From: Sambucus nigra
Taxonomy: Eukaryota; Streptophyta; Magnoliopsida; Dipsacales; Adoxaceae
Direction of reading: 5' to 3'
DNA length: 64,000 nt
NCBI GenBank assembly: GCA_949130495.1
Contig: OX422221.1
Span: 28,587,917 to 28,651,916 of the forward strand
Below, piece by piece: positions 1 through 12,125 of this stretch. A model generated the notes under the pieces. The model did no database searches and was not told where the DNA came from. It saw only the letters and a list, made by a program, of their open reading frames with translations. The position numbers and the translations under genes were made by a program. The first letter of the stretch is position 1. The number at the start of each line of letters is the position of its first letter.

Positions 1-36
1 GTGTTAAAGGTTAAAAATTGATATTTGTCGATGGAA

Positions 37-540
37 ACGTAAAAAAATTTATTAACATAGAGGAGAGAGGCAAACACACACACACCCCTCATACATGATC
101 AAAATAACTTGTATAAATAATTCGTGTAGTCATAGTCTCGTGGATTCACATGTTGTTCGAAATTTCAAACTTGTAACTATAAAACTTTAGAATTAGGAAT
201 TGGAGCGTGTAAACATGGGATAAGAGCAAAACGATTCTAAAAGAGTCCCAAACACCTCACATAGGATCAAAATAACTTGTGGAAATAACCCGTGTAGTCA
301 TGCTACTCACGGGTTGGAACTTTGATCAAAATCTGAGTATTCTTAGTGTTAAAGCTTGAAAATTGAGCCTTGGTGGACAAAAACTCAAGATAACATTCAA
401 ACATTACAAAAAGAGCCAAAAACATCCCATACGTGATCAAAGTAACTTGTACATACAACCCTTGTAGTCATGAGTCTCACAGATTGACATGTCATTCGAA
501 ATTTAAAACGTCTAATTATAAGACGTTAGATAACCATGTA
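37..540. repeat. Divergent satellite units (subfamily 1)
   Basis: About three tandem units of roughly 170 bp, recognised by the recurring phrases GATCAAAATAACTTGT and CGTGTAGTCATG at about 100-135, 265-300 and 437-470. They share with the main array the order 'caca-cctca-gatcaa-taacttgt-gtagtcat', but differ in the sequence after the GTAGTC core. The array enters from beyond the left edge. No coding potential is convincing. Confidence 0.8.
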
Positions 541-715
541 ACAAAAGTTTCTATTAATAAAAAAATATCACATTAAATAGCCATTTAAATAGAAATATGA
601 TTAATAAAAAGTTTATTATTAAGATATCCAATAGTAAATTGTTTTGATATTTATTTCATAAAAAATATTGCAAAATGTAAAAATGGCACCCAAAGTTATA
701 ATTTTTATATTGGTA
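541..715. other. AT-rich interruption of the satellite
   Basis: About 175 bp with very high AT content and no satellite phrase lies between the two blocks of units. Its length is close to one unit, so it could be an insertion or a unit decayed beyond recognition. No terminal repeats were seen. Confidence 0.5.
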
Positions 716-3015
716 CGTAATAAGATCCCATAAGAGGCACTGACACGTCATACAAGACCAATTTAACTCGTAGGAGCCGATCGTGTAGTCTTGGGACTCT
801 CAATTTGTGTATATGACATAAATTTGACAAAAAGTTAGACATAGGAATAAAAACATGCCGTCAAAAGGTGAAAACGTAAAACAGTCACAAAATAATATCG
901 TAAGAGGCATGAACACCTCTCCTGGGACCAATGTAACTCGTAGGAACTGACTATGAAGTCACGGGACTCCCGATTTGAGTGTTCAATGTATATTTGCAAA
1001 AAATTAGACTTAGGGATAAAACATACCTTCAATGGGTGAAAATGTAAAATAGCCACAAAACAGTCTTGTAAGAGGCACGGACAACTCGCATGGGATCAAT
1101 GTAACTCGTAGGAACTGATCGCGTAGTCCTGGCACTCCCGGTTTGAGTATACGATGTGAATTTTGCTAAAAGTTAGACTTAGGCATAAAAACCTGTCGTC
1201 AAAGGGTGAAAGCATAAAATAATGACAAAATGGTCGCATGAGAGGCATGGACACCTTGTAAGGGACCAATGTAATTCATAGGAACCGATTGGGTAGTCAT
1301 AGGACTCCCGATTTGAGTCTATGGTATAAATTTATGAAAAGTTAGACCTAGGCATAAAAACATGCCGTCGAAGGGTGAAAACATAAAATAACCATAAAAC
1401 CCTCCCACAAGAGGCGTGAACACCTTATAAGGGACCAATGTAACTCGTAAAAATCGAATGCGTAGTCACAAGGCTCCCGATTTTAGTATATGACGTAAAT
1501 ATGCAAAAAGTTATACTTAGCCATAAAAACAAGCTGTCAAAGGATGAAAATGTACGACAACCACAATACGATCCTGTAAGAGGAATGAACACCCCGTTCG
1601 GGACTAATGTAACTCATAGGAACCGCTTGCATAGTCACGGGTCTTCTGGTTCGAGTGTATGACGTAAATTTGCATAAAGTTAAACTTGGGCATAAAAACA
1701 TGATGTCAAAGGGTGAAAACATAAAATAGCCACAATACAGTCCCGTAAGAGGCACAAACAATCTCGTATGGGACCAATGTAACTCGTAGGAATCGACCAC
1801 GTACTCACAAAACTTTCAATTTGAGTGTACAACGTAAATTTGAAAAAAATTGGACTTGCGCATAGACCTAAAAACATGTCGCAAATGGGTGAAAACATAG
1901 AACTTCCACAAAACGGTCCCATATGAAGCACGATTGCCTCATACGGGACCAATTTAACTCGTAGGAATTGACCGCGTAGTCACGGGACTAGCAATTTGAG
2001 TGTATGATGTAAAATTGCAAAACGTTAGACTTAAGCCTAAAATCTTGTCGTCAAAGCGTAAAAACATAAATCAACAACAAAACGGTTCTATAAGATGCAG
2101 GAATACCTCGCACATGAACAATGTAACTGATAAGAATCTACTGCATAGTCACGGGACTTCCGATTTGAGTATACAATGTAAATTTATAAAAAAATTGACT
2201 TAGGCATAAAAACATGCCTAAAATTGGTAAAAATAAAAAATAGCAACAAAAATATACCATAAGAGGCACGAACACCTCACACAGGATCAATGTAACCCGT
2301 AGGAACCGACTGTATAGTCATGGCACTCCCGATTTGAGTATACGACGTGAATTTTCCAAAAGTTAGATTTAAGCATAAAAATAACCCTAAAATGGGTGAA
2401 AACGTAAAATAACCACACAACAATCCCATAAGAGGTATGAACGCCTCGTACAGAACCAATGAAACTCATAGGAACCAACCGCAAAGTCACGTGACGCACG
2501 GTTTGAGTATACGATGTAAATTTGCAAAAAGTTACACTTAGGCATGAAAACATCTCGTCAAATGGTGAAAACTTAAAACAACCACAAAATGATCCCGTAA
2601 GAGACATGAACACCTTGTACGGGACCAATGTAACTCATTGGAATCGACCACATAGTCATGAGACTCATGGTTTTAGTATACACCGTAAATTTATAAAAAG
2701 TTACTTATGCATAAAAACACGTGATCATAGGGTGAAACGTAAAACAACCACAGAAGGGAGTCGTGAGAGGCACAAACATCTCACATGAGACCAATTTAAC
2801 TCTGGGATTGGCGCGTAGTCACGAGAAATCCAGTTTGAGTATACGGCGTAAATTTGTAAAAAGTTAGACTTAGGCATAAAACATGCCGTAAAATGATGAA
2901 AACGTAAATCATCCACAAAATGGTCCCGTAAGATGCACGAACACCATGTACGGCCCTAATGTATCTCGTAGGAACTGACCGTGTAATCATGAGACTCTTG
3001 GTTTGAGTATATGCC
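716..3015. repeat. Main satellite array, period about 169 bp (about 14 units)
   Basis: The marker GTAGTCACGGGACTCCCGATTTGAGT, or a close variant, recurs at about 793, 952, 1122, 1291, 1461, 1631, 1801, 1975, 2146, 2311, 2483, 2651, 2813 and 2982, giving spacings of 159-174 bp. Each unit also holds TTAGACTTAGGCATAAAAAC, a GGTGAAAACGTAAAA segment, and a GTAAGAGGCACGAACACC segment followed by GGACCAATGTAACTCGTAGGA. Units differ from one another at many positions, so the array is not freshly homogenised. The short minus-strand reading frames that run through it repeat with the satellite period and are not genes. A unit near 170 bp is in the nucleosome-length range usual for plant satellites. Confidence 0.93.
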
Positions 3016-3570
3016 ATAAATGTATTTATGATATCTTATTTATCTTATTTGTAGTACATTTGATTACTGATATTTCTTTCTTTTTTGTGTTACATGTATT
3101 ACATTTTAAGGTTTACGATTATATGGATATGGAGGAACCAGGTATGTATATCCTTGGATACATATTTTAGTTTATGTCATGATATTCAATTTTTACTTTG
3201 ACACATGAAATGGGCTTGTTTGATTACATTATAAATGTTCTATTATATTTTTACACTTATATGATGTTTATGGCCGTGCAGGCTTGTGTATAGTAGCAGG
3301 TTTTTTTTTAAATGTTATAAAAATAGTGGCGACTCTCCCAGATTTTTTCAAGTGTTAAGATTCGAAATATCTTTAGCAACTTAGTTGCGGAGGATATAAT
3401 TTTTAGGTTTATATATGTTCAATCGGTGGAAGAGATTTAATGTTTGTTTTTTTATATTGTGTGTTTTGTCGTTTGGTTTATTTTAATGTTAAAACATGTT
3501 GGATTTCACGAATAAACAAAGGAACTCTGCCGAATTGTTTTGTAATTAAATAGTGTTTGAAATTTGATAA
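3016..3570. other. AT-rich flank, nothing assigned
   Basis: Sequence between the last full satellite unit and an isolated half unit. It is T-rich and contains no ORF, terminal repeat or recognisable gene. A GCAGG...GTATGT context near 3130-3140 looks like a splice donor, but no coding exon adjoins it. Confidence 0.4.
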
Positions 3571-3700
3571 GTTAGACATACATGCATTTGAAAATTGCGC
3601 ACTCGTTGATGAAAAAGTTAAACAACAAATTAACATACCGCAATGAGGCACATACACATATATGATCAAAGTAACTTATACAAATCCATGTAGTCATTTT
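3571..3700. repeat. Isolated partial satellite unit
   Basis: About 130 bp resemble subfamily 1 at 37-135: a 'gatgaaaaagttaaa' stretch, then CAATGAGGCACATACACATATATGATCAAAGTAACTTATAC and CATGTAGTCAT. This shows that the array once extended further, or that single units are dispersed. Confidence 0.7.
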
Positions 3701-4684
3701 TTTGTATCTTATACAGGTTGATGATGGATTTTCTTGGAGTTATTATATTCGTGGTGGCTTGGAGTTGTAGTTTCTTTTGGGGCAGCGAAGCCATATTACC
3801 GTAATCGTTTTAGTTTATGTGGATTGTGTTTTATTACATCTTTTGATGTGTTAATTTATTAGGCTATATCATGTTTACATCTTTCGACGTGTTAGGATTT
3901 GCTATGTTCTAAACTGGGAGGCATTTCTTTTGTATCTTTATACTTAGATTGTGACAAAATATTATTTTGTAATTCATATTTATGAGATTTGGTTGAAAAT
4001 TGCGGAACTTTGTATTACGTATGATTGTATGAAAAATATGCAATGGGATTTTGGATTATAAGGTTGCACGTTTTATGCTGTGTGAGTTTTAATGAAAAGT
4101 GAATAGGTTTAAAAGTGCTTCCAATTGCAAAAAAGTTATAGGTAATAAATAAAAATATAGTACTTTTGGCGACACAATTTTTTATCGGTAAAAGTCATTC
4201 TCTACATGCTAAAAGATATACTTTTGGTAAGATATGAGCCGTGATGCCAAAAGTATAACTTTTGGAAACACAAGAGTTGTGTTGCCAAAGGTAGAACTTT
4301 TGGAAACATAAGAGTTGTGTTGCCTTAAGTTATTTTTTATATCATTTACCTTACATTTTGCAACATAATTTGTGTCGCTGAAGGAGTTCTTTTTGGCAAG
4401 ATAATATTTTTGTCTCTTTTGAGTTACCTTTTGCAACATAAATAATATTTTTATTATAAATTTGACAAATTATAAAATACCTTTGGCTACCTAATTGCGT
4501 GTTTCCAAAAGTATACCTTCGGCAACACAATCTTTTGTTGTGTTGTCAAAAACTTTCCCAGACGGACTTTGGGGAACAAGCTGGAAACACAAAGGATATT
4601 GTTGCCAATACCTATTAGTGACACATTTGTAACTATTAGCAACATACATCATATGATGCCTATGTTGCTTTTTCTTGTAGCGTG
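3701..4684. mobile_element. CACTA-like (En/Spm) transposon end with subterminal repeats
   Basis: The right end reads TTTTTCTTGTAGCGTG up to 4684, whose reverse complement CACGCTACAAGAAAAA resembles plant CACTA termini (CACTACAAGAAAA type). The preceding 550 bp are crowded with short direct and inverted copies of AAAAGTATACTTTTGGCAACACAA-like words (about 4150-4600), as expected of CACTA subterminal arrays. No matching left terminus and no transposase gene are visible, so this is a truncated or ancient element. The left limit given here is arbitrary. Confidence 0.5.
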
Positions 4685-4689
4685 ACATC

Positions 4690-5670
4690 ATTTCATATAT
4701 GTGCTTTATAATGTGTGGAGTCATTAAGATGTGATTTGATGATAACTCGCTACATGTTTGACTCTTAGTCACCTTTAATGCACACGAGCACAAGCTTATA
4801 TTAGTATTGCATGTACCTATCACATGTCGACCATAGTGTTTTCATCTCAATTTTTCTTTAAAGATGAACCAAATGTGAAAATCGAGTTAATAAAAGTTGT
4901 GCATGTAAGAAGCATTACCTGAATTTAAAAATAATCATTTTTCTGGTAAAATTATTATATATTATGCAATGGAAACAGGCTGCGAAAGAAAAAGTTTTTG
5001 AATTAAAAAATCACCATTTGTAATGAAAGGAACCTAAAAAGATTAAAGGAACATAAAAACAAAAGTGTCAGACCATTTGCTTGAAAATTAATGTTGGATA
5101 CAAATGAGATTTAATTTCTTCAAAATAATTGAGAGTATAATTGCTATATGTGAGATTTTGAGGGAGTTAAGTTGTAGATCAATGGGTTTTCACTATCTAT
5201 GAAAATCTTGGAAAAACATTACATTATTTTGGGCGTCATTGGTGTGAAAATCACTTATGTCTAGATTTGTTGATTAGTTTAAGTCAATTTAACATGAGTT
5301 CACCATTTTTTACACCTAAGGTAGACTTTGATATCTTTTGTTAGTGGTGTCTCAATCCTTCACGCACATGTGATATGTTTGTCTACATTGATTAAGCATT
5401 GAAATATGTTTACACCCCTACATTTCCATTATTCGGGTATTTTTGTGATTCTCCATGGTGTGCTGTATTTGTAAAACTTTATACTTGATTTTTTTTTTTA
5501 AATTTCAAAAATAGCTTGAGGAGCCCTTGAGATTATCATTGCATGTTCATCAGTTAAATAACTTTGTAATGTTATCTTCTTCTTATCTGTGATGTTCTCT
5601 ATATGTCATGTTTAGTTTCTACTCTTTTGTCTACTCTAGATAAAAAGTAGGAGAACAAATTAAAGGGAGT
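4690..5670 (+). mobile_element. Sirevirus 3' spacer remnant (copy A)
   Basis: This non-coding stretch aligns by eye with 18.48-19.49 kb and with the reverse complement of about 24.42-25.33 kb. All three share TTTATAATGTGTGGAGTCAT-like, CATGTTTGACTCTTAGTCAC-like and GATCAATGGGTTTTCAC-like segments in the same order. It ends in a polypurine tract (5661-5670, TAAAGGGAGT) like the AAGGGGGAGTTT tracts in the other two copies. This is the region between pol and the 3' LTR of a Ty1/copia Sirevirus-type element. It lies upstream of an LTR remnant and a pol pseudogene of apparently the same family, so two tandem or recombined copies must have contributed. Confidence 0.65.
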
Positions 5671-7200
5671 TTGATTTTTGAGATTTACGTGCTTTTATTG
5701 TATATGTCGAACTCTATACATCATGTGTATTTGTCTTTGTTTCATATGTGTACATTCTCTTGGGCATTGATTAGAATATTAGAATATCACGGTAAGAACA
5801 AGAAGAGAAGACCCAGAAGAACAACAGGAAATGTAAGCCAAACCTAATTTATCTAATCCATTCCACGCAATTCCATTTATAGGGTTTAGGATGGGTATTA
5901 GATTTGTTGGGATTTTTTTTGTAATTTTGGTTTCGCTTAAATGTTGTACCGGAATAGCCAAATGGGGAGCGTTATAAGGACAAACAGTCTATATTAGACT
6001 TAGTATTTGTTTTATTTGCATCTATGGCACATTTGGTGTATCCCATTACCAACCGAGATGTGCCGATACGATTAACCGAATCTCCAACATCTCCAAAGTT
6101 CAAGTCATCTTCACATTATGAAAGTATAAATTGCTAAGGATTTTAAATTTATTTACATTTATATTTGGGCAATTTTTCATTAAAGTTTATATTAAATTGA
6201 AGCCAAATTTTTTGACTTTAAAAATTAAATTTTATTTTACCTCGTTCAAACAAGAAGCATATCTTGTTCGAATGAAGTAGGATTTTCATTTGAAAAATCA
6301 TTTGTGATTTTCTGGAAATAAACATCCAACAAAGGTGTTTTGTTTAAATTCATGTCAAGCTCATTAGAAGCTTGTTCTAACGCGATTGGAATCTTATTCG
6401 AACGAATCTTGTTTTCATTATAACAAAATGACAATTTCCTTCGAATGACCTCAACTTTCGTTCGAATGAATTCTGCCAGCTCGAAATTTATATATGACCT
6501 ATAAGTACCTGTTTTGTAAAGATTTTATCACAGACTCTTGATAAAATGAAAACTACATAGATGTTACAAATGTCCTCAATCCTTTTAAGTCAAAACACCT
6601 TTGATACACCAAAAAACCTCCCTAATATACTTTTGAATCTTTTTTAAATGCTAAATAGTTTCATACCTGAGTCATACTTGTGGAGAGAAATCTCTACTAC
6701 TAACCTTGTGACTCGTGGTATCACTGCTGAAGAGAAGGTTGATCGGTGGATATCTATGGTGGATCGCCACTTGTGGGTTGCTCTGGATCTGTGTCGTTTT
6801 CTTTAGAGAGTTTTGTAAGTTAGCTGTCTTGTAAAACTATCTAAAATGCAAAAATAAATCCTTTTCCCTACAAAGGGATTTTTCCTTATATTTGTATGTA
6901 CTTGCATGCGTAGTTAATTTTCTTTGTTTAGAACGATCATCACATGAAAACCTAAAATAATTGATGATTGTAATTTTGTAATAATCTGAATTTGTGTTTT
7001 GAGAAATTTAATTGTATAAGTTAATCCATTAAGATCGTGCGCACCCTCACTTGCTTCATCTTGAGAGATAGATGGCACTTAGGAAAGTTTGACTCCTGAA
7101 GCGATGAGGGGATATTCTTAGGTTATTCATCATCGAGTAGGGATTATCGGGTGTTTAACCTCACAAGCTCTAATGTTATGGTGTTAATAAATGTCATAAT
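5671..7200 (+). mobile_element. Sirevirus LTR / leader remnant (copy A)
   Basis: No terminal TG or CA could be fixed. Two markers tie it to the LTR pieces at 19.7-20.3 and 22.6-23.2 kb. One is a cluster of TTCGAA/CGTTCGAACG-like words at 6240-6480. The other is the segment CTGCTGAAGAGAAGGTTGATCGGTGGAT at about 6724-6752, nearly repeated at 23169-23199. The rest is AT-rich and non-coding; an LTR-to-interior boundary with a primer-binding site was not found. Confidence 0.5.
6240..6480. repeat. TTCGAA palindrome cluster (copy A)
   Basis: Repeated TTGTTCGAATGA, TTCGAACGAATC, CCTTCGAATGAC and CGTTCGAATGAA words within 240 bp. Equivalent clusters occur at 19984-20170, 22795-22885, 50284-50445 and 57995-58150. 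Confidence 0.75.
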
Positions 7201-7205
7201 TACAG

Positions 7206-8945
7206 ATGATAAGTCACTGGAATCTATTGACCCTAACCCCAAGTGTGAGGACGATTCACCCTAGGCGAGGATCCTATCCTTCCTCATACTACCTCTGTGG
7301 ACCCCACTCTTGGTTTAGAGGATCCACCCTTTTGAGTTCGAAAGGGTTATGGCCCTTACGCTATACTTGGGGATCCCATACAAGGTGTCAAGGCTCATGC
7401 TCAACTTGAGAATTTGGTTAAGTGCCTTTGTAACACCTCCTTAGTCTAGACCAATAATGTGAAATACGCACTCAAAGACAAGCATTGGATATCCTCTATA
7501 GAAGATAAGTTTCTTCCATTTTGCAAGAATGATGTCTAGGAGTTAGTCCCCCGACATAGTAATACAAATGTGATCGGTAGAGAGTCAATTTATAAAGAAT
7601 AATATGGATGAAAATGGTACCATAGTTTTCAATAAGGCTATGTTGATCGCTCAAGGCTACACACAAATTGAGGGTTCAGACTTTGATGAGACATTCGCTC
7701 ATATTGTTACGATCGAGTCTGTCCACTTACTACTCACCATAGCATGTCATTTGTGCTTCAAGTTATATCAAATGGATGTTAAGAGTGCCTTCGTTATTGG
7801 CATTTTTCAGGAGGAAGTTTATGTGGAACAACAAAAGTGGTTTAAAGACCCAAAGCACAAGGAACACATCTTTTATCTTAACAAGGTCGTGTATGATTTG
7901 AAGCAAGCACCCGGTGCTTGGTATGAGAGGCTCACTTACTGTCTCTTAGATTATGTCTTAAAGATGGGGGGAGTGGATAAAACGTTGTTTGTGAGGAGAG
8001 AGAGTGGTGTTATATTAGTTTCCAAAGTTTATGTGGACAACATAGTGTTTAGATCCACATGATATTCACATGCTTACACTTTTGAGGAGATAATGAAGAG
8101 CGAGTTTGATATGAGCATTGTTGGTGAGCTTGCGTTCCTCTTAAGTCTCTAGGTGTGTCAGATAAAGGGTGGGTTATTCATAACTCAAAACAAATATGCT
8201 AAGTAAATAGTCAAGAAGTTTTGTTTAGACTCTGCTAAGTACTCACGCAACCCTATGAGTACAATGGCAAAGCTTACCATAGACACTTTAGGCAAGGATG
8301 TAGAAAAAACGCTTTATAGGATCATGATAGTTTGTTTTTTCTACTTTACAACTAGTTGTCCCAACATTTCCTTTAGCATTGGAGTATGTGCGCGATACCA
8401 AATGTCCGTAAAAGGGTCTTACTTGCTCGCACTTAAATGTATCATCAAATATGTGAATGGCACTCTTTTCTATGATATTTGGTATTCCTTTGATACCGAT
8501 GACCGTTTGTTCGCCTATTTAGATGCCGATTGTGCTAGGGATGTTGATGGTTTTAGAATCACCTTGGGTGGGCGTTTCTAATTTGGGAGTGCTTTTGTAT
8601 CTTGGATGAGAAAGAAGCAAAAATCCATATCTTTGTCCACGGCGAAGGACAAATATATAACCGTCGTGAGTTATTGCATGCAACTCTTATGGATGAAGAA
8701 AATGCTAGAAGATTATGGTATTTCACAAGGCACAATTACTATTTCTTCTGATAATACGAGCGTTATCCATATATCCCGTAATCCCATCCAACATTGTCGT
8801 ACAAAGAACATTAGGATACATGATAATTTTATTCATGATCTCATTGAGGAGAAGGTCATGTCCTTAACTTTGTGATCACCGAGCATCAATTAGACGATAT
8901 TTTCATGAAACCTTTAGATGCACCTAGATTCAAAGATCTTAGGTA
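7206..8945 (+). pseudogene. pol: Sirevirus-type Ty1/copia pol pseudogene (RT and RNase H)
   Basis: Broken polyprotein of a Ty1/copia retrotransposon. About 7470-7600 encodes the lead-in to the RT domain (KDKHWISSIEDK...), with a stop and a frameshift. The frame 7604-8062 covers the RT core: DENGTIVFNKA, AQGYTQIEGSDFDETFA, YQMDVKSAF, LKQAPGAWYERL. At the catalytic YVDD box the sequence reads YVDN, so a metal-binding aspartate is lost. Frames at 8255-8581 and 8606-8875 continue through RNase H (YLDADCARDVDG, SLSTAKDKYI, LLWMKKML, SSDNTSVIHISRNP, RTKNIR) and the C-terminal LDDIFMKPLDAPRFKDLR, reached through a +1 shift and ending at about 8943. At least four stops or shifts are present. Gag, protease and most of integrase are missing upstream; 7206-7465 is probably a decayed integrase-RT linker. 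The wording of the RT is that of Sirevirus/Maximus elements. Confidence 0.9.
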
Positions 8946-9414
8946 GTCTTTAGGTTTTTGTTATGTTGATTGAGTTTTGGTAATTCATCTAGTGTAGGAT
9001 ATTGTAACAAACCGTCCTTTTGGAGATAATTAAATTTCATAATTGGATATGATTGGAGATTTTGGGAATTTCTCGGAATAGTAATTCTTCGGATTTTCGT
9101 GGATTTGATGATTGTCGATGGGTGATGTGTTAACTTTTGGGATTGAGTAAATATGTCGAAGAATTTTAAATATATGTCTCCGTTGAGTAAAGCGACAAAA
9201 CTTAAGAATTTAATTAGAAACTCCGCATTGAAATGCAATGGGTTGAAATAGTGATTTGTGGTCAAGTTCCTCGGATGGAAATTTCGATTGCGTCGTGAGT
9301 CTCGGAATGGCCGAGATAGTCGAAAAAGAGTGTCCGATTGTCAAAATTGAGCTTCGGGTAATTTGGGAGTTAAAAGGGCTCATAATTGAGTAAACGAGTT
9401 GTTTTTGGATTTTA

Positions 9415-9446
9415 AGGGTTTAAACCCTATTTCTTTCTATATAAAG
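9415..9446 (+). promoter_or_regulatory. Putative P1 promoter: telo-box palindrome plus TATA box
   Basis: AGGGTTTAAACCCT (9415-9428) is a perfect 14-nt palindrome made of two telo-box words (AAACCCT) in opposite orientation. TATATAAAG follows at 9438-9446, and then a purine-rich GAGAGGGAG leader. The 3' LTR keeps the arrangement at 15181-15214 with a 16-nt palindrome. A TATA box about 435 bp into the LTR is a plausible U3/R junction; the start site is inferred. Confidence 0.6.
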
Positions 9447-9904
9447 AGGGAGAGAGGGAGAAAAGATAAGGAAAAGAGAGAAAATAAAGAGGAAGGAAGA
9501 AAGAGGAGGGAAAAGGAAGATTTCGAGCCGGACTCCGCCGGACTCGACTCGGAATCGTCGGATTATATATCCACGAGGCAAGTGTTTACTTGCTTTATTT
9601 ACTTTTGGGCATAAATCTCATATCGTAGTTTGGTATTAACAAACCCTAAAGATTTTGGGTGGGGTTTTCGTGGATAAAACGAGTTTTCGGGAGTTAAAAT
9701 GAATAATCCCCAATAATTTTCTAATCGGAGAAACTTAGAAATTAATCGAAATTAATTGGTGATTTCGGGTTCTAGGACGTTTAGAACCCGTATTATATGT
9801 GTAGTTGTTATTGGTTGCGGTTGTAGGATGTTAGAGACGGAGGTAAAAGCTTGGGAGAAGATTTTATGGCTGAAACAGCTTCTCGAAGAAGAAGGTGTCC
9901 GCTA

Positions 9905-9985
9905 TGATCGATCGATCGACTGGCAGAGGTCGATCGATCGAAGCCTCGATCGATCGATGACCAATGGTCTATCGATCGACCCTAC
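9905..9985. repeat. GATC palindrome cluster, P1 5' LTR
   Basis: Several copies of GATCGATCGATCGA-like palindromes within 80 bp, about 0.9 kb into the LTR and downstream of the TATA box, so probably in the transcript leader. Confidence 0.85.
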
Positions 9986-11084
9986 GGGAACTTTGAGAAT
10001 TTTCCTAAGGGTTAATTGGATGGGTTGGATTCCAATTCGTATTGATTCGAGGTTATTTATGGGATAACCTAAGGGATCTTTTAAGACTATATGGTCCTCT
10101 AATTAAGGAATCTAGGAGGCTTAGATGAGGGTTTTAAATGTGTAACCCTTAAACGATATTTTCGAGGAAAATAGAAAAATTGCAGAGGTTGAAGGTTTAG
10201 GGTTCCTAACTTAGGGTGGGGACCTTTAAGTTATTATATGGACAAGATGTAGTCCTTGGGTTCATGCAAATGAAATCCATAACCCACTAAATTTAAGTTG
10301 TTCGGGGATATTTCGGTGGGCATTTAGTCCTATATAGTTATGCGTGTAGGGAAACATAACTACATTGACTATGGTTGGGTAAATCCTGTGAGAGGATTAG
10401 AATGAAATTTGGGAATATAGATATATATTCGCTTAGTGAAATGGTATAATTGGAGATATCCAATAAATCCTTCGATGGGATTAAGGTATGTATTACTTAT
10501 CAAAGTAAGGAAATACTTTGGGTTTAGTATCATGCGTATATGAATGCATGATCATGATTCTTTGAGAGAATCTTTGGGATTATTGGTCATAGCTAGATGT
10601 GATTGGCAAATATGGCCATTTATATACATTCTGGGAGGAATATATGGTATATGTATATACTATATGAATAAAGTATATATATGATATGATGCAAATGATT
10701 TTGAGAAAGTAAATATAAATGTTTTCAAAATGAAAAAAAAACAGAAATGATTTTCATAAATGATAATTGATGGATACCCTCCTCTCTAAATCGCTATCAT
10801 AAGGGAAGTTGCGCGCGTGAGGTGAAGCCCCCTGACTAATGAATGCAGGGTGGATATAGTCCTAGGCCATATGACCGATTATTTTATATTTGTTCTGCGC
10901 TAGTGAGGTAATTCTGGGTGTGATTATGACTCACTCGCAGGGGTATGGCCACTTCCCGACGGTTCGGTAGGATCCAAGGTTGTCTTGTTTGATAGGCCCT
11001 GGAAGATGATAGCCATTTAGGGGCGCGTCCAGTGGGGAAACTCGGAGGGACGGTCTTAGATATGTTAAAGTAATTCATGATAAT

Positions 11085-11385
11085 GAATTGGCTTTAAATA
11101 CATTTCCCGGATGGAAGAAGGGAAATGGGATAAACGATTTGGCTTCAGATACATTTCCTGGATGGAAGACGGGAAATGGAAGCATGTGATATGGAAAAAG
11201 CATTGTTATGATAATAAAAATGGCTTTTGAATACATTTCCTGGATGGAAGAAGGGAAATGGGATGTTATAAAACGGAAAAGCATTTTTATGATAATAAAA
11301 CTGGCTTTTAAAAAGTTAAAGCAATTCATGATAAGGAATTGGCTTTTAAATACATTTCCTGGATGGAAGAAAGGAAATGGAAAGT
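11085..11385 (+). repeat. Tandem hairpin array in P1 5' LTR
   Basis: Four irregular copies of a unit containing GGCTTTTAAATACATTTCC, then GGATGGAAGAAG, then GGAAATGG. In each copy CATTTCC can pair with GGAAATG across about 12 nt. The spacers between copies vary (about 50-120 bp). The array is repeated in the 3' LTR at 16815-17135. Confidence 0.8.
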
Positions 11386-11515
11386 TTTAAGATAAAAAAT
11401 GAAATTGCTAAACATGCTGTAAATGAATTCTCATTCCGGGAGATATATTCGGACATGTAACATGACCAGTATATAAAATATGAGTACATATGTATAAATT
11501 AAGTGTTGTTGGTCT

Positions 11516-11655
11516 AATAGATCTCGACGTTAGACCTTGCCGTGTAGTAGTGTATCGGGGGGGTTCCTTATTTGGATTTCGCTTTACGAGACACCACACG
11601 AACAAACTTGTCTTAGCGTTGTGACTAGGGAGATGTTTAACCCTTAGTGCTCTAA
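11516..11655 (+). other. Structured module, copy A
   Basis: First of seven copies of a conserved non-coding module. It starts GATCTCGAC, continues GTAGTAGTGTATCG and GGTTCCTTATTTGGATTTCGC, and ends in a GACTAGGGAGATGTTTAACCC-like tail. The inner TCGC-TTT-GCGA hairpin is weakened here to TCGC-TTT-ACGA. Confidence 0.7.
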
Positions 11656-11710
11656 TATTGGTATTTATTTTATGGTGTATATATATATACATATGTTATG
11701 TACTGGGGTC

Positions 11711-11850
11711 TATGGATCTCGACGATCGACCTTGCCGTCTAGTAGTGTATCGTGGGGGTTCCTTGTTTGGATTTCGCTTTGCGAGACACCCCACGCACGA
11801 ACATGGCATAGCGTTGAGACTGGGGAGAGGTTTAGCCCTTAGTACTTGGA
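11711..11850 (+). other. Structured module, copy B
   Basis: Tandem duplicate of copy A about 195 bp downstream. It has the intact inner hairpin TCGC-TTT-GCGA and an outer stem GTGGGG (11753-11758) against CCCCAC (11789-11794), enclosing TTCCTTGTTTGGATTTCGC. Confidence 0.75.
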
Positions 11851-12090
11851 TTATCTGGGGTTATTAGAAGGTGGGTGACGGTTTAGTTACTCGGTGTGGT
11901 CTGACTAGGATGTTTAGAGGGATGCCCTAGGAGTGCACTATTAGAAGAGAGTTGAGGGGTATCTCATGGGAGTGTGATACCAAATTTAAATATGAGATAA
12001 AACCTTTTTCTAAAAATAAGGCATTTATGCACTTGCAAAATATTTTTAAAACTCGGGCTCTGACCCGTTTATCTACTTGTCCCTCTCTTG

Positions 12091-12091
<1 letters not shown>

Positions 12092-12123
<32 letters not shown>
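12092..12123. repeat. (TA)n microsatellite in P1 5' LTR
   Basis: Sixteen TA units just before AGGTGTCCAGACACAGGGAC. The 3' LTR has a longer TACA/TA tract at the same place (17645-17720). Confidence 0.95.

Positions 12124-12125
<2 letters not shown>

Noticed and set aside
835..3017. Series of minus-strand ORFs of 60-113 codons with similar proteins
   Set aside because: They recur with the 169-bp satellite period and shift frame from unit to unit; they are translations of the repeat, not genes.
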